Shown: positions 36,113-44,952 of the stretch, piece after piece
How positions within the stretch are numbered: the stretch's first letter is position 1
Layout: the number at the start of each line of letters is the position of its first letter
Translations under genes and position numbers: made by a program
From: Pirellulales bacterium
GTDB lineage: Bacteria > Planctomycetota > Planctomycetia > Pirellulales > Thermoguttaceae
Direction of reading: 5' to 3'
DNA length: 64,000 bases
Assembly (NCBI GenBank): GCA_016931995.1
Contig: JAFGDS010000008.1
Coordinates: 20,221-84,220, forward strand
Notes under the pieces: generated by a model
Database searches by the model: none
Told to the model about the DNA's origin: nothing
Seen by the model: the letters and a program-made list of their open reading frames with translations, nothing else

Positions 36113-37699
36113 TTATGAGTTCTTGGTTTCCGAAGGCGGCTCTTCGTCCTTGCACAATTTGTACTCGATGCTGTCCACCAGGGCAATCCAGCTTGCCTCG
36201 ATGACGTTCTCGCTGACGCCGACGGTGCCCCAGACGTCGTGCTCGTCCTGGCTCTCGATCACCACGCGGACGCCCGCCGCCGTGGCCGCCTCGGAGTTGA
36301 TCACGCGGACCTTGTAGTCCACCAGGTGCATCGTGCGGAGCGACGGGAAGGAACCGTTGAGGGCCTTGCGCATGGCGGCGTCCAGGGCGTTCACCGGGCC
36401 GTCGCCCTCGGCCACCTCGTGGTGGATCTCGTCGCCGACGCGAATTTTCACGGTCGCTTCGGTCCGCGTCTTGCTCTCGCCCCGGGTTTCCACGTTCACG
36501 TGGTACGCCAGCCGCTCGAAATGCGGGCGGTACGTCCCGGCGCACTTTTTGACCAACAGGTCGAACGAGCCTTCGGCCGCCTCGAACTGGTAGCCGGCGT
36601 TTTCCATCGACACCACGCGGGCGAGAATCTTTTCCATCAGCCGCGCGTCGTGCTGGATGTCGTATTTCGTGGTCAGTTCGACGATGCTCGAACGGCCGGA
36701 GAGCTCGCTCACGAGGATCCGCCGTTCGTTGCCCACGCGCTCGGGCTCGATGTGTTCGTAGCTGGTCGCGTTTCGCGCGACGCCGCTGACGTGCATCCCG
36801 CCCTTGTGCGCGAACGCGCTCTTGCCCACGAAGGGCTGGTTGGCGCGATAGCTCGTGTTGACCGTTTCGTAGACGAAGCGGGAGAGCTCGGTGAGCCGCT
36901 CGACGCCCGAGCGGCCCAGCACGTTGTAGCCGCCGTACTTCACCGCGAGGTTGGCGATCACGGCGATGAGGTCGGCGTTGCCACAGCGTTCGCCGAACCC
37001 GTTGATCGTCCCGTGAACGTGCGTGGCCCCCGCCCGCACGGCTGCAAGCGAATTGGCCACGGCCAGGTCGCAGTCGTTGTGGCAGTGGATTCCCACCGGC
37101 ACGGAAAGCTCGGCGGCGGCGGCGTGGGTGATCTCGGAGATCTCCTCCGGCATGGTCCCGCCGTTGGTGTCGCAAAGGACGATTCGGCTCGCGCCCGCGT
37201 CGGCCGCCGCGCGGACCGCGCGCAGGGCATAAGCGGGATCGGCCTTCCAGCCGTCGAAGAAGTGCTCCGCGTCGAAGATCACCTCGCGGCCGGCGCCGGC
37301 GATCCGCTCGACGCTCTGGCCGATCATGGCCACATTTTCCGGCAGCGTGGTTTGCAGGACCTGCTCGACCTGAAACACGGAGGTCTTGCCCACCAGCGTG
37401 ACGACCGCGGCGCCGGACTCCAGGAGCACGGTCAGGCCCGGGTCGTCCTCGGCCGGTATTCCCTTGCGCCGCGTCATGCCGAACGCCGCGACCTTGGCGT
37501 GCCGCAGGTCCATCTCGGCCACGCGGCGGAAGTATTGGAAGTCCTTCTCGTTCGAGCCGGGATAGCCGCCCTCGACGTAGTCGAAGCCCAGGCTGTCCAG
37601 CCGCTCGGTCAAAAGCAGCTTGTCCTGAAGCGAGAAGCTAATCCCCTCGCCCTGCGCGCCGTCGCGAAGCGTCGTGTCGTAGATTTCGATGCGAGACAT
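36113..37699 (-). CDS. cimA: Citramalate synthase
   Basis: A 528-residue enzyme of the isopropylmalate/citramalate synthase family that condenses pyruvate with acetyl-CoA for the threonine-independent isoleucine route. The catalytic domain begins MSRIEIYDTTLRDGAQGEG and has the metal-binding GIHCHNDCDLAVANSL and the family-specific GTINGFGERCGNADL. A C-terminal regulatory domain (about 400-528) is complete. It reads more like CimA than LeuA in the segments DYVEGGYPGSNEKDF and FFDGWKADPAYAL. Start at ATG 37699; the ribosome site is weak. Feedback control by isoleucine is known in the family, not shown here. Confidence 0.92.
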   Translation of the reverse strand: MSRIEIYDTTLRDGAQGEGISFSLQDKLLLTERLDSLGFDYVEGGYPGSNEKDFQYFRRVAEMDLRHAKVAAFGMTRRKGIPAEDDPGLTVLLESGAAVVTLVGKTSVFQVEQVLQTTLPENVAMIGQSVERIAGAGREVIFDAEHFFDGWKADPAYALRAVRAAADAGASRIVLCDTNGGTMPEEISEITHAAAAELSVPVGIHCHNDCDLAVANSLAAVRAGATHVHGTINGFGERCGNADLIAVIANLAVKYGGYNVLGRSGVERLTELSRFVYETVNTSYRANQPFVGKSAFAHKGGMHVSGVARNATSYEHIEPERVGNERRILVSELSGRSSIVELTTKYDIQHDARLMEKILARVVSMENAGYQFEAAEGSFDLLVKKCAGTYRPHFERLAYHVNVETRGESKTRTEATVKIRVGDEIHHEVAEGDGPVNALDAAMRKALNGSFPSLRTMHLVDYKVRVINSEAATAAGVRVVIESQDEHDVWGTVGVSENVIEASWIALVDSIEYKLCKDEEPPSETKNS

Positions 37700-37861
37700 T
37701 ATTCCAACAAAAACGCCCTGGAGACCGCGTCAGGCCTCAGGGCAGGTCGGATCGGTCGGCCTTCCTGTCGGCTTGCCCTCAAATACCCCAAACCCCCAAC
37801 CATACAAGTCTGCCTTGCCCCTGTCAACGGGGATTGGTAATTGTGGGGGGCCTGCGGCAAA

Positions 37862-37906
37862 GGGGACAGTCCCATTTTCACTGAGACGAAAATTGGGACA
37901 GTCCCC
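37862..37906. repeat. Inverted repeat, family B, copy 3, after ftsK
   Basis: GGGGACAGTCCCATTTTC and GAAAATTGGGACAGTCCCC flank a short loop. The element ends 3 bases from the ftsK stop codon and could fold at the 3' end of that transcript, although no U-run follows. Confidence 0.8.
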
Positions 37907-37909
37907 GGT

Positions 37910-40567
37910 TCACGCCACCTCGTTGCCGCGCCGGTGGCCCACGGGCTCTCCCTCGGGTTCCTCCTCTTCCGCCTCTACCTCGTCGGTTTCTTCCTCTTCG
38001 TCGTCGTCGTCCTCCTCCTCCTCATACTCTTCTTCCGCCTCGTCGTCGTCCTCGGAAGGCTCCTCGTCTTCTTCGACGTCCTCCTCATACTCCTCGTCCA
38101 GACCTTCTTCCTCCAGTTCCTCCTCGTCTTCCGAGTCAGACAGATCGTCCTCCTCGTCGGTTCGTTCCCACGGCGGCGACTCCTTCACCGCGCGGACCGG
38201 ACGGTTGGCCGCGGCGGTGTCGAGCAAGATATTCCGCGGGTGTCGCGGGCTGGCGGTCGCCGGCGGCGGGGCCTGGCCGGTCATCGTTTCCCAATCCTCG
38301 ACGGTGATGAGCACGTCGCGGGCTTGTGAACCATTGTACGCGCCGACGAATCCGTCTTCGGCCATGTAGTCGATCAACCGGGCGGCGCGGCCGTAGCCGA
38401 TGCCCAGCGCCCGCTGCAAGAGCGATACGCTTCCACGACCCTCGCGAACCACGACGTCGATAGCCGCCTCGTAGAGTTCGTCGCGGTCGGTCCGCAGTCC
38501 GCCCTTCTGGCCGTCGGGTCCCACCGCCTGCAATTGAACCAGCTCCTTGACGTATTGCGGCTCGGTCGTGGCCACGGCGTCGATCACCGCGTTGATCTCG
38601 TCGTCGCTCAGATAGGTTCCCTGTCCGCGGATCAGCGTGCTCGTGCCCGGCCAAAGGAACAGCATGTCGCCGTTGCCCAACAGGCGGTCGGCGCCCATCT
38701 CGTCGAGCACCACTCGGCTATCCACGCGGCTGGCCACCTGGAAGGACAGCCGGGCCGGCAGGTTCGACTTGATCAGACCGGTAATGACGTCCACGGTCGG
38801 CTTTTGCGTGGCCAACACAAGGTGGATGCCGACCGCCCGGCTCTTCTGCGCCAGCCGGATGATGTGGCCCTCGACCTCCTTGGCCGCCGTCATCATCAGG
38901 TCGGCGATCTCGTCGGCGATGATGACGATGAAGGGCATGTGCGAGGGGATCTGCGCGGCTTCCTCGTCCGTCTCGGGCTGGATCCGATCCAAAATCTCCT
39001 CGCGCCCGAGCTGGTTGTACGCGGTCACGTGGCGCACCCCCGCCCGGGCAAGCAATTGGTACCGCTCCTCCATCTTTTCCACGGCCCAGCCGAGAATCGC
39101 CTCGGCCTTGCGCATGTCGGTCACCACGGGGTGCATCAGGTGCGGCAGGCTCTTGTAAGGGCTCAGCTCGACCATCTTCGGATCGATCAGCAACAGGCGC
39201 ACCTCGTCGGGCCGCCGCGTCATGAGGATCGAGACGATCATCGAGTTCAGGCAGACGCTCTTGCCCGTCCCCGTTCGCCCCGCGATCAATAGATGCGGCA
39301 TCTGCGACAGATCGACGACCATCGGATGACCGGCCACGTCCTTGCCCAGGAAGATCGGAATCCGCATCTTGGCCGTCTTCGCCGCGCCTTCCTCCATGAC
39401 CTCGCGGAGCCGGACGAGCTGGCGGTCGGCGTTGGGCACCTCGATACCCACCGTGTTCTTGCCGGGGATGGGCGCGACGATCCGCACGCTGGGCACCCTC
39501 AGCGCGATGGCCAGGTCGTCGGCCAGCGACGTGATTCGACTCAGACGCAGGCCCGCCTCCAATTCCACCTCGAACTGGGCGATCACCGGCCCCGTCTGGA
39601 TCTCCACGACGCGGACGTTGAACCCGAAGTTGGCCAGCGTCTTTTCGATGACCTTGGCCTTGCGCCGCACGTCCTGCTCGTGCTCCTCGAAGCAAAACTC
39701 CTCGCTCGGGAGCAAAAGGTCCATCGACGGCAGTTCGTAGTCCTGCGCCGCGTCGTCGACGTCGGCGGATTCCAGGTCTTGGAGAACCTGCTCCCGTTGC
39801 GTCCGACGCGGTTTCCGGATCCGCAGCGGCGCCGCGGGCGCGTCCTCCTCCTCCTCCTCCGGCTCTTCCTCCTCATCGTATTCCGTCTCGGCCGATTCCT
39901 CGTCGAAGTCCGCCTCGGCCGCCGGGCGGCGCACGGCGACGGGCGCGTTGGCCGCGGTCCGGACCGAACGCCGGCCGAGTCGCCCCACGCACGCGCGACC
40001 CACCTTCGCCGCGGTTCGCGACAATCCCCTCGCGGGCACGCCCACCGTCCATGCCATCACGCGGATAACAAAATAGTCGGTGCACAGTAGCAATCCGCAG
40101 AGGATTATGCTGAGCGTGAGGATGTACCCGCCGATGTTGGCGAAGTGCATTTCCAACAGCGCGCGGCCCGTCGCCCCCAGATAGCCGCCCGAGCCGATCA
40201 CCGGTCCGGGTGACCAGTCGGGCAGGGCCATGGCGACGAAGGTGGTCGCGCCCGCCAATGACATTAGCCAGCCCGCCAGACGCAGCCGCGGTTCGCTGAT
40301 TTCGCGTCGGGCCAGGAGAAACGAGTCGAGCACGGCCAGCGAGAACAGCAGGTAGAAGGCCCCCAGGCCCAGCCCCTCGAACAGCAACCGGCTCACCCAC
40401 GCCCCCGACCGCCCGCACACGTTGAGCGTCTGATTCTGCTCGGGGTAAACCAAGGCGCTGGGGGGATCGCCCGGCTGGTAGCTCAACAGCGACGCCGCCA
40501 GAAAGACGGTCAGCGCCAGCAGGCCCAGGGCCAAGAGGTCGAATTTGAGATCGCGGTCTTCGGGCAT
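37910..40567 (-). CDS. ftsK: DNA translocase FtsK/SpoIIIE
   Basis: An 885-residue protein that pumps chromosomal DNA at the division septum. Four predicted membrane segments lie within residues 1-165. An acidic linker follows near 215-250. The motor has a Walker A AGRTGTGKSVCLNS near 428-441 and Walker B FIVIIADEIADLMM. The gamma winged-helix module that reads KOPS-like sites is near 715-780 (LQRALGIGYGRAARLIDYM). After it comes a very acidic tail of about 75 residues (800-875), unusual for the family. I use ATG 40567; a TTG at 40621 with AGGAGG 4 bases upstream would add 18 residues. Confidence 0.93.
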   Translation of the reverse strand: MPEDRDLKFDLLALGLLALTVFLAASLLSYQPGDPPSALVYPEQNQTLNVCGRSGAWVSRLLFEGLGLGAFYLLFSLAVLDSFLLARREISEPRLRLAGWLMSLAGATTFVAMALPDWSPGPVIGSGGYLGATGRALLEMHFANIGGYILTLSIILCGLLLCTDYFVIRVMAWTVGVPARGLSRTAAKVGRACVGRLGRRSVRTAANAPVAVRRPAAEADFDEESAETEYDEEEEPEEEEEDAPAAPLRIRKPRRTQREQVLQDLESADVDDAAQDYELPSMDLLLPSEEFCFEEHEQDVRRKAKVIEKTLANFGFNVRVVEIQTGPVIAQFEVELEAGLRLSRITSLADDLAIALRVPSVRIVAPIPGKNTVGIEVPNADRQLVRLREVMEEGAAKTAKMRIPIFLGKDVAGHPMVVDLSQMPHLLIAGRTGTGKSVCLNSMIVSILMTRRPDEVRLLLIDPKMVELSPYKSLPHLMHPVVTDMRKAEAILGWAVEKMEERYQLLARAGVRHVTAYNQLGREEILDRIQPETDEEAAQIPSHMPFIVIIADEIADLMMTAAKEVEGHIIRLAQKSRAVGIHLVLATQKPTVDVITGLIKSNLPARLSFQVASRVDSRVVLDEMGADRLLGNGDMLFLWPGTSTLIRGQGTYLSDDEINAVIDAVATTEPQYVKELVQLQAVGPDGQKGGLRTDRDELYEAAIDVVVREGRGSVSLLQRALGIGYGRAARLIDYMAEDGFVGAYNGSQARDVLITVEDWETMTGQAPPPATASPRHPRNILLDTAAANRPVRAVKESPPWERTDEEDDLSDSEDEEELEEEGLDEEYEEDVEEDEEPSEDDDEAEEEYEEEEDDDDEEEETDEVEAEEEEPEGEPVGHRRGNEVA

Positions 40568-40881
40568 CGACGCTTGTGACCCCACCTGGCGGGGGATGTT
40601 CCCGCGCGTGGTGGCGTCCAAAAAGCCTCCTCGTGCCGGGGCGCGTCCATGCCCAACAGGCTCCTGCGTGTCTTTATCCCCATCGACCGCCGGACTTGAG
40701 CGGAACCAACCTTGGGCGGCCGCGCGGTGCCGTTTTCCCGTTGGTTCCGATGGGAAGAACCCGACGTTTGGGGATATCCGTCACGACCCGCCCCCCCAAT
40801 GTTATCGTGGTACGCCTTGAAATGAAGGGTCCCATGACGCAACGGGTAAGCGTGGGAAAGGCGTGACTCTGTCGAGACGGA

Positions 40882-40909
40882 TTGGTTGGGGGGCGGACGA
40901 GAACATAAG
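40882..40909 (+). promoter_or_regulatory. Sigma-70-like promoter for the structured RNA
   Basis: TTGGTT (40882-40887) and CATAAG (40904-40909) are separated by 16 bases. Transcription would start near 40915-40918, a few bases before the outer RNA stem. Both boxes are imperfect. Confidence 0.35.
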
Positions 40910-40915
40910 CCCAGT

Positions 40916-41072
40916 AACCGCGGAAGCGTAGGGGAAAGGCACACGGCAGCAGTACGGGTTCCGCTGCGCTGTTGCAAACGGTCGCAACCCCAGCCAGGTT
41001 AAGTACTTTGGTGTGCTGTGAGCAGAGAAGAGGAACCCGCGCCCGCGCTGGAGATACCCACCTACGCTTTCG
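40916..41072 (+). ncRNA. Predicted structured noncoding RNA (6S RNA candidate)
   Basis: Nested pairings fold this stretch into one long hairpin: 40921-40932 with 41061-41072 (12 pairs, one G-U); 40939-40944 with 41011-41016; 40951-40955 with 41003-41007; 40968-40975 with 40984-40994 (8 pairs with a CCC bulge). A large asymmetric bubble on the 3' side separates the outer stem from the inner arm. The G-U pair in the outer stem works on the plus strand but would be C-A on the other, supporting plus-strand transcription. No good protein frame overlaps. Length about 155 and a stem-bubble-arm layout fit 6S RNA, the sigma-70 RNA polymerase regulator, but SRP and RNase P signatures are absent and identity is unproven. 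Confidence 0.45.
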
Positions 41073-41442
41073 CCAAAGGAACCCAAAAAAAGTCCATGGC
41101 TGTTCTGGTCTCTCGCGGTTTTTCATCCGGCGGATCTCATTCTTTAGACGGGAATTCCCCCAGAAAGTGGTGGTTTCCCAGTCGGCAAAGATTTCCTGGA
41201 TTTTCCCGCGTTTAGAGACGTTAAAACCTTGATTTGGCGGCGGATCCCTTTTATCATCAACGTAACCGTCCATAGGTGGCGGCGCATTGGCGTTGCGCGC
41301 TGGGACGGGAGGCAGACAGCACTGACAGCAGAGACACGTGTCGCGTCGGCAGTATTCCGGTGTTTGGGAGACGTTGCGGACCCTGCCGCGCGATCGCCTA
41401 GGATGAGAGACAGGTCATCGCATTTTTATTGGGAGACGAGCA

Positions 41443-42330
41443 ATGAGAAGCTGGATTGTTTTGAGTGCCGCGGCGTTGTTGTGTGTTTTCGCCCTGTCGG
41501 CCCAGGCGGAGCCCCTGGCGACGAGCCTTCTTTATCTCGATGGCCAGACCATCACGCAGTTGGAGGATAACGACTGGGAGTCGTTTCTTGACGGGAACGC
41601 CAACTGGGTCGTCGAGCAGGGCGAGTATTTCTACGGCATGTTCGACATCACCGACGTCCGCGACGCCAGCCCCCAGTTACAGCCGGATCGTCAGCGGCAG
41701 GCCAACATGTTTGCCGGCGTGTTTGTCGCCGAGGTGAAGTCGGTGACCCCCAGCGCGTTGTTCACCGGTGGGGCGACCGTCCAACTGCAGCCTGCTCCCG
41801 CGGCCGTGTGGACCCAGTTGGGCCTGGCCGCGCCCGTGTCGGCCAACACGATAGCCGTCGTCTACTCGGATCCCGATGGCCCGCAAGGCATGGTCGACCC
41901 CAATGCCCCGGGAGCGAATCCGCTTGCCCGAGTGATTGCCTCGTTGGCCACGGCGACCAACGGCACCAAGATTTGGGAAGTCGGCTTCGCCGGTGGCGGC
42001 GCCGACCCGACCGAGTTCTGGACCGGCGAGGTGAACAACGCCAATATGCTGGCCCTGCAGGTGTTGCTCTACAACGCCTCGCTTAACGTGACGGCTCTCG
42101 GCCCCGGCGCCGCGGGCGTTACCCTGCTCGATCACGATTTCCTGTTCGGCCCGAACATCCTTTCCGAGGTGCAGCTCAGTGGCAGGATGGAAAGCCTCTC
42201 CGCCGGCAACTTCATGATCCGCACGGACACGGATTTCTACCTCAAGGCCATTCCGGAGCCGAGCACCATCGGGCTCTTGCTGGCCGGCCTGGCCTGCCTG
42301 GTCGGCGCCCGTCGGTTGCGCCGCGGCTGA
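41443..42330 (+). CDS. PEP-CTERM sorting-domain protein, function unknown
   Basis: A 295-residue exported protein. Signal peptide 1-22 (ends LSAQA), a beta-rich middle without a named domain, and a C-terminal PEP-CTERM signal: IPEPSTIGLLL, a hydrophobic segment and ARRLRRG. PEP-CTERM proteins are processed by exosortase and are usually linked to the envelope or exopolysaccharide; no exosortase is in this window. The ATG has GGGAG 8 bases upstream. A strong intrinsic terminator follows, so it is probably a single-gene transcript. Confidence 0.88.
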   Translation: MRSWIVLSAAALLCVFALSAQAEPLATSLLYLDGQTITQLEDNDWESFLDGNANWVVEQGEYFYGMFDITDVRDASPQLQPDRQRQANMFAGVFVAEVKSVTPSALFTGGATVQLQPAPAAVWTQLGLAAPVSANTIAVVYSDPDGPQGMVDPNAPGANPLARVIASLATATNGTKIWEVGFAGGGADPTEFWTGEVNNANMLALQVLLYNASLNVTALGPGAAGVTLLDHDFLFGPNILSEVQLSGRMESLSAGNFMIRTDTDFYLKAIPEPSTIGLLLAGLACLVGARRLRRG

Positions 42331-42364
42331 TCGTCTCCCGTTCTCCCAAGCGATGACCTTTTCC

Positions 42365-42401
42365 AGCCGTCCGCTCCTCCCAAGCGGACGGCTGTTTTTT
42401 T
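42365..42401 (+). terminator. Intrinsic terminator after the PEP-CTERM gene
   Basis: AGCCGTCCGCT and AGCGGACGGCT form a perfect 11-bp stem with a 7-base loop, followed by G and seven T. This is the clearest Rho-independent terminator in the window. Confidence 0.95.
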
Positions 42402-42520
42402 CGTCTCGTCCCACGGCCCTCGCCGTCTTACCGCGTCATCCCGAGCGAATTCGGTGGAAAAACCCGTCCGTGTAGCGCGTCAGAATTGAGGGATCGTGTT
42501 GAAAGCCGTCTTTTGGGTAC

Positions 42521-42576
42521 CACTGGCTCTGCCAGTGCTCGGAAACACAGGCGATTCAGCACTGGCGGAGCCAGTG
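42521..42576. repeat. Two family D hairpins, one within the STN gene
   Basis: CACTGGC-TCT-GCCAGTG at 42521-42537 and CACTGGC-GGA-GCCAGTG at 42560-42576. The second overlaps the last codons and stop of the STN gene. Confidence 0.85.
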
Positions 42577-43773
42577 GCACACGCTGGATAAGGTCACATC
42601 TGCATGATGCCCCGCGGCCGGTTGGATCTCGACCGTCCTGCCGTGGCGCGTGAAACGCAGTCCGACGGGCGCGAGGATCGCCGCCAGAAGCTCGTCGACC
42701 GTTGCGTTGTCGAGCTTCACGGAGATGAGCCTCTCCCGCGAGACGCCCGCTTGACGCAAGGTGTTCTCGTCGAGCGTTATTTCCAAGCCCAACTGCTTGG
42801 CGACGTGCCCGAGCACCTCGCCCAACGGACGATTCTCCGCCGCGAACCGCGCGATCCGGATGTGGTCCAGATCGGCGTCGGTCGCGCCGAGCGTTTTCGA
42901 CGTCTCGCCCGGCGCGGCGGACGCCGACCGCCCGATTTGCTCGACGTCCTCGAGCAACCCCCGGACCGTCACGCGCTCCCCCTCGACCGAAACACGGCAC
43001 CGCGGCGCCCGCGCGGCGAGACGCCGGGCCAGCGCCTCGGGATCGCTCCCCCCTGGGTACGTTTTTGTGATGGAGACCTCCTCCGGCAAGGGCACAAGCT
43101 CAATCGCGCGACCCGTGGGATCGATCCGGTACGTCAGGTCGAAGGGAACCAGAAGCAGCGTGAGCCGGTCGGCCAGGGACATGGCGGGCCAGTCGGCGGC
43201 GGGCCAAAGGTCGTGCGGCACGCGTTCCAACCCCCGGATTTCGATTCCCGCCGTTCGGCCCAGCTCGGCCAGCAGGGCGCGGGGCTCGGCCAGATCGTCC
43301 CATCGGCTGGGCGCGGATCGGTGAAACGCGCCGGCGGCGGCAAGGCCCAACTGCCGAACCTCCTCGCGGCGCGACTCGGCCACGGTCCGAAGCCGCGCGG
43401 CGGCCGCCGATGGGCCGAAGTAGACGACCGGCTCGAAGAGGCTCCATCCTAGATGGTGCGCCTTGGCGATCTCGGCCAGGACGTCCCGCAGCGGCCGTCC
43501 GCCCACGTCCAGATCGACACCTTGGCCGGGATCGACGCGTCGATCGAGCCAAATGGCCACGCGTTGCGCCCGCGAGAGCCCCTCGATCGCCTCGCGCAGC
43601 GGTTTCTGGGCCCAAAGCCCCTGGACGGGCGCCGCAAGCCGCCGGTGCCACGCGGCGCCGGTTCTCCAATCGGTTGTATCGGTTGTATCGTCCGCGCCAC
43701 CCGACCGGCCAAGCAGCAGGACGGCGCCCATCGCCCACGCGACGAAGACGGCCAACCGCGCGGGTCGGTTCAT
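42556..43773 (-). CDS. STN-domain (secretin/TonB N-terminal-like) secreted protein
   Basis: A 405-residue protein with a signal peptide (about 5-27). The sequence repeats STN-like modules: PLREAIEGLSRAQRVAIWLD near 57-76, a related module near 165-190, and NRPLGEVLGHVAKQLGLEIT with TVDELLAAILAPVGLRFTR near 315-390. Such modules occur in secretins, TonB-linked anti-sigma factors and planctomycete proteins of unknown role. There is no outer-membrane barrel, so it is not a secretin. The last residues (after about EIQPAAGHH) come from a family D repeat, which also provides the TGA stop. The true ancestral C-terminus may have been shorter. Confidence 0.7.
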   Translation of the reverse strand: MNRPARLAVFVAWAMGAVLLLGRSGGADDTTDTTDWRTGAAWHRRLAAPVQGLWAQKPLREAIEGLSRAQRVAIWLDRRVDPGQGVDLDVGGRPLRDVLAEIAKAHHLGWSLFEPVVYFGPSAAAARLRTVAESRREEVRQLGLAAAGAFHRSAPSRWDDLAEPRALLAELGRTAGIEIRGLERVPHDLWPAADWPAMSLADRLTLLLVPFDLTYRIDPTGRAIELVPLPEEVSITKTYPGGSDPEALARRLAARAPRCRVSVEGERVTVRGLLEDVEQIGRSASAAPGETSKTLGATDADLDHIRIARFAAENRPLGEVLGHVAKQLGLEITLDENTLRQAGVSRERLISVKLDNATVDELLAAILAPVGLRFTRHGRTVEIQPAAGHHADVTLSSVCHWLRQC

Positions 43774-44054
43774 CGCTTCATTCTCCCGCTCGGGGCGTTC
43801 CGGCAAAAAGATAGGACGCTCCGAAACACGCCACCCCATTGGGCAACCCTACCTCACCCGGCACTTAAGTGCTTGCCTCGTCTCATTCTCGTCCGTCGGT
43901 CGCTTCCGTGGAAGCGGAAAGATCGCCACGGGGGGGTTTTCTTGTTGGTTTGCCGGAGACCCCTGATTAGAATCGAACGGTAGGTCGAGGGCCGTTTACC
44001 CCGATTCCGTTCGAGCGGTGGCGTCCCGATCGGCCTCATCCGAGGAGGGCGTCC
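43774..44054. other. Intergenic region between divergent STN and HEAT/TPR genes
   Basis: A gap of 281 bases with no repeat or RNA signal that I could identify; it must contain the promoters of both divergent genes. Confidence 0.4.
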
Positions 44055-44717
44055 GTGAGCAGCGATTCCCCCCGCACTCCGATTCTGTGCAGCCTGTATC
44101 GCCAGTATCTCGACGACCAGGATTCGGCGGGATTCGTGCGCTCCGTCTCCGCGCGGTACACCAGCGGCACGCTGCAGCGGCTGTGCGAGCATCCGGAACG
44201 CGAAGTCCGCCGCGGGGCCGTTTTGGCGTTGGGATTCGTGGGCGAGTACGACGTTAACCACACGCTCGGCCGCGCGCTGCACGACGACGACCGCACGGTC
44301 CGCGTGCTGGCCGAAAACAGCATCCGCAACGTCTGGCCCCGCGCCGGCAGCGCGGCCCAGCGCCACATGCTCGCCGCCGTCATCCGCCTGGTCGCCGCCC
44401 AACAGTACACGGAGGCGGTCCGGCAGGCCACCGATCTGATCGAGCAAGCCGGTTGGTTCGCCGAGGCGTGGAACCAACGCGGCGTCGCCTTCTTCCGGCA
44501 AAACTGCTTCATCGAGTCGATCCGCGACGGCCACCAGGCGCTCGAGGTGAATCCCTATCACTTTCCCGCCGCGGCGAGCATGGGCCAGGCCTATCTGCAG
44601 CTCGGCAACCCCGTCTCCGCCCTGGAGTGCTTCCGCCGCGCGCTGCGTCTGAACCCCAACCTCGAAGGCGTCCGCGTCCAGGTCGAGCGGCTCTCGCGGA
44701 CGATCGAGGACAGATAG
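44055..44717 (+). CDS. HEAT/TPR-repeat protein
   Basis: A 220-residue cytoplasmic protein. Residues about 35-90 contain HEAT-like helical pairs (EREVRRGAVLALGFVGEYDV and DRTVRVLAENSIRNV). Residues about 105-215 contain three TPR units (WNQRGVAFFRQNCFIESI, AAASMGQAYLQLGNPVSAL). It is likely a protein-interaction scaffold. The GTG start has GAGGAGG 6 bases upstream, so the start is well supported. No partner is indicated by neighbours. Confidence 0.8.
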   Translation: MSSDSPRTPILCSLYRQYLDDQDSAGFVRSVSARYTSGTLQRLCEHPEREVRRGAVLALGFVGEYDVNHTLGRALHDDDRTVRVLAENSIRNVWPRAGSAAQRHMLAAVIRLVAAQQYTEAVRQATDLIEQAGWFAEAWNQRGVAFFRQNCFIESIRDGHQALEVNPYHFPAAASMGQAYLQLGNPVSALECFRRALRLNPNLEGVRVQVERLSRTIEDR

Positions 44718-44736
44718 CGCGCCCTCGCGCAATCCT

Positions 44737-44812
44737 CTCGCCCTCATTCCGTCATCTCGCCCTCATTCCGTCATCCCGGCCTTATTTCGTCATCCCGCCC
44801 TCGTTCTGTCAT
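44737..44812. repeat. Four 19-base tandem repeats
   Basis: Units at 44737-44755, 44756-44774, 44775-44793 and 44794-44812; the first two are identical (CTCGCCCTCATTCCGTCAT) and the others differ at a few positions. The array runs directly into a family C repeat, whose first bases (GTCAT) are the end of the last unit. Confidence 0.85.
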
Positions 44813-44879
44813 CCTGAGCGAAGCGAAGGACCTCGTTTGCGAGGCTTCCGCCGAGATGCTTCGCTTCGCTCAGCATGAC
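44808..44879. repeat. Inverted repeat, family C, copy 3
   Basis: The arms contain CTGAGCGAAGCGAAGGACCT and GCTTCGCTTCGCTCAG, bounded by GTCAT and ATGAC. It lies upstream of queF, adjoining the tandem array. Confidence 0.85.
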
Positions 44880-44952
44880 GGTTGCATCCGGACGGCTTGC
44901 CCTCTCGCCCTCGTTGTGCCAGAATAACGCTGTCGCGATTGGGAGCCCCGCC

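Larger units (their letters stand above)
40568..41442. other. Long intergenic region with a structured RNA
   Basis: An 875-base gap between divergent ftsK and the PEP-CTERM gene. It contains a promoter-like sequence and a foldable RNA (40916-41072), described separately. The parts 40622-40860 and 41080-41400 show no gene or clear signal. Confidence 0.6.

Noticed and set aside
40510..40977. 155-codon minus-strand frame overlapping the structured RNA and ftsK start
   Set aside because: Out of frame with ftsK, no family likeness; the RNA fold and promoter explain the region better.
42556..43773. Secretin outer-membrane channel
   Set aside because: STN-like modules are present but the secretin barrel domain is missing.
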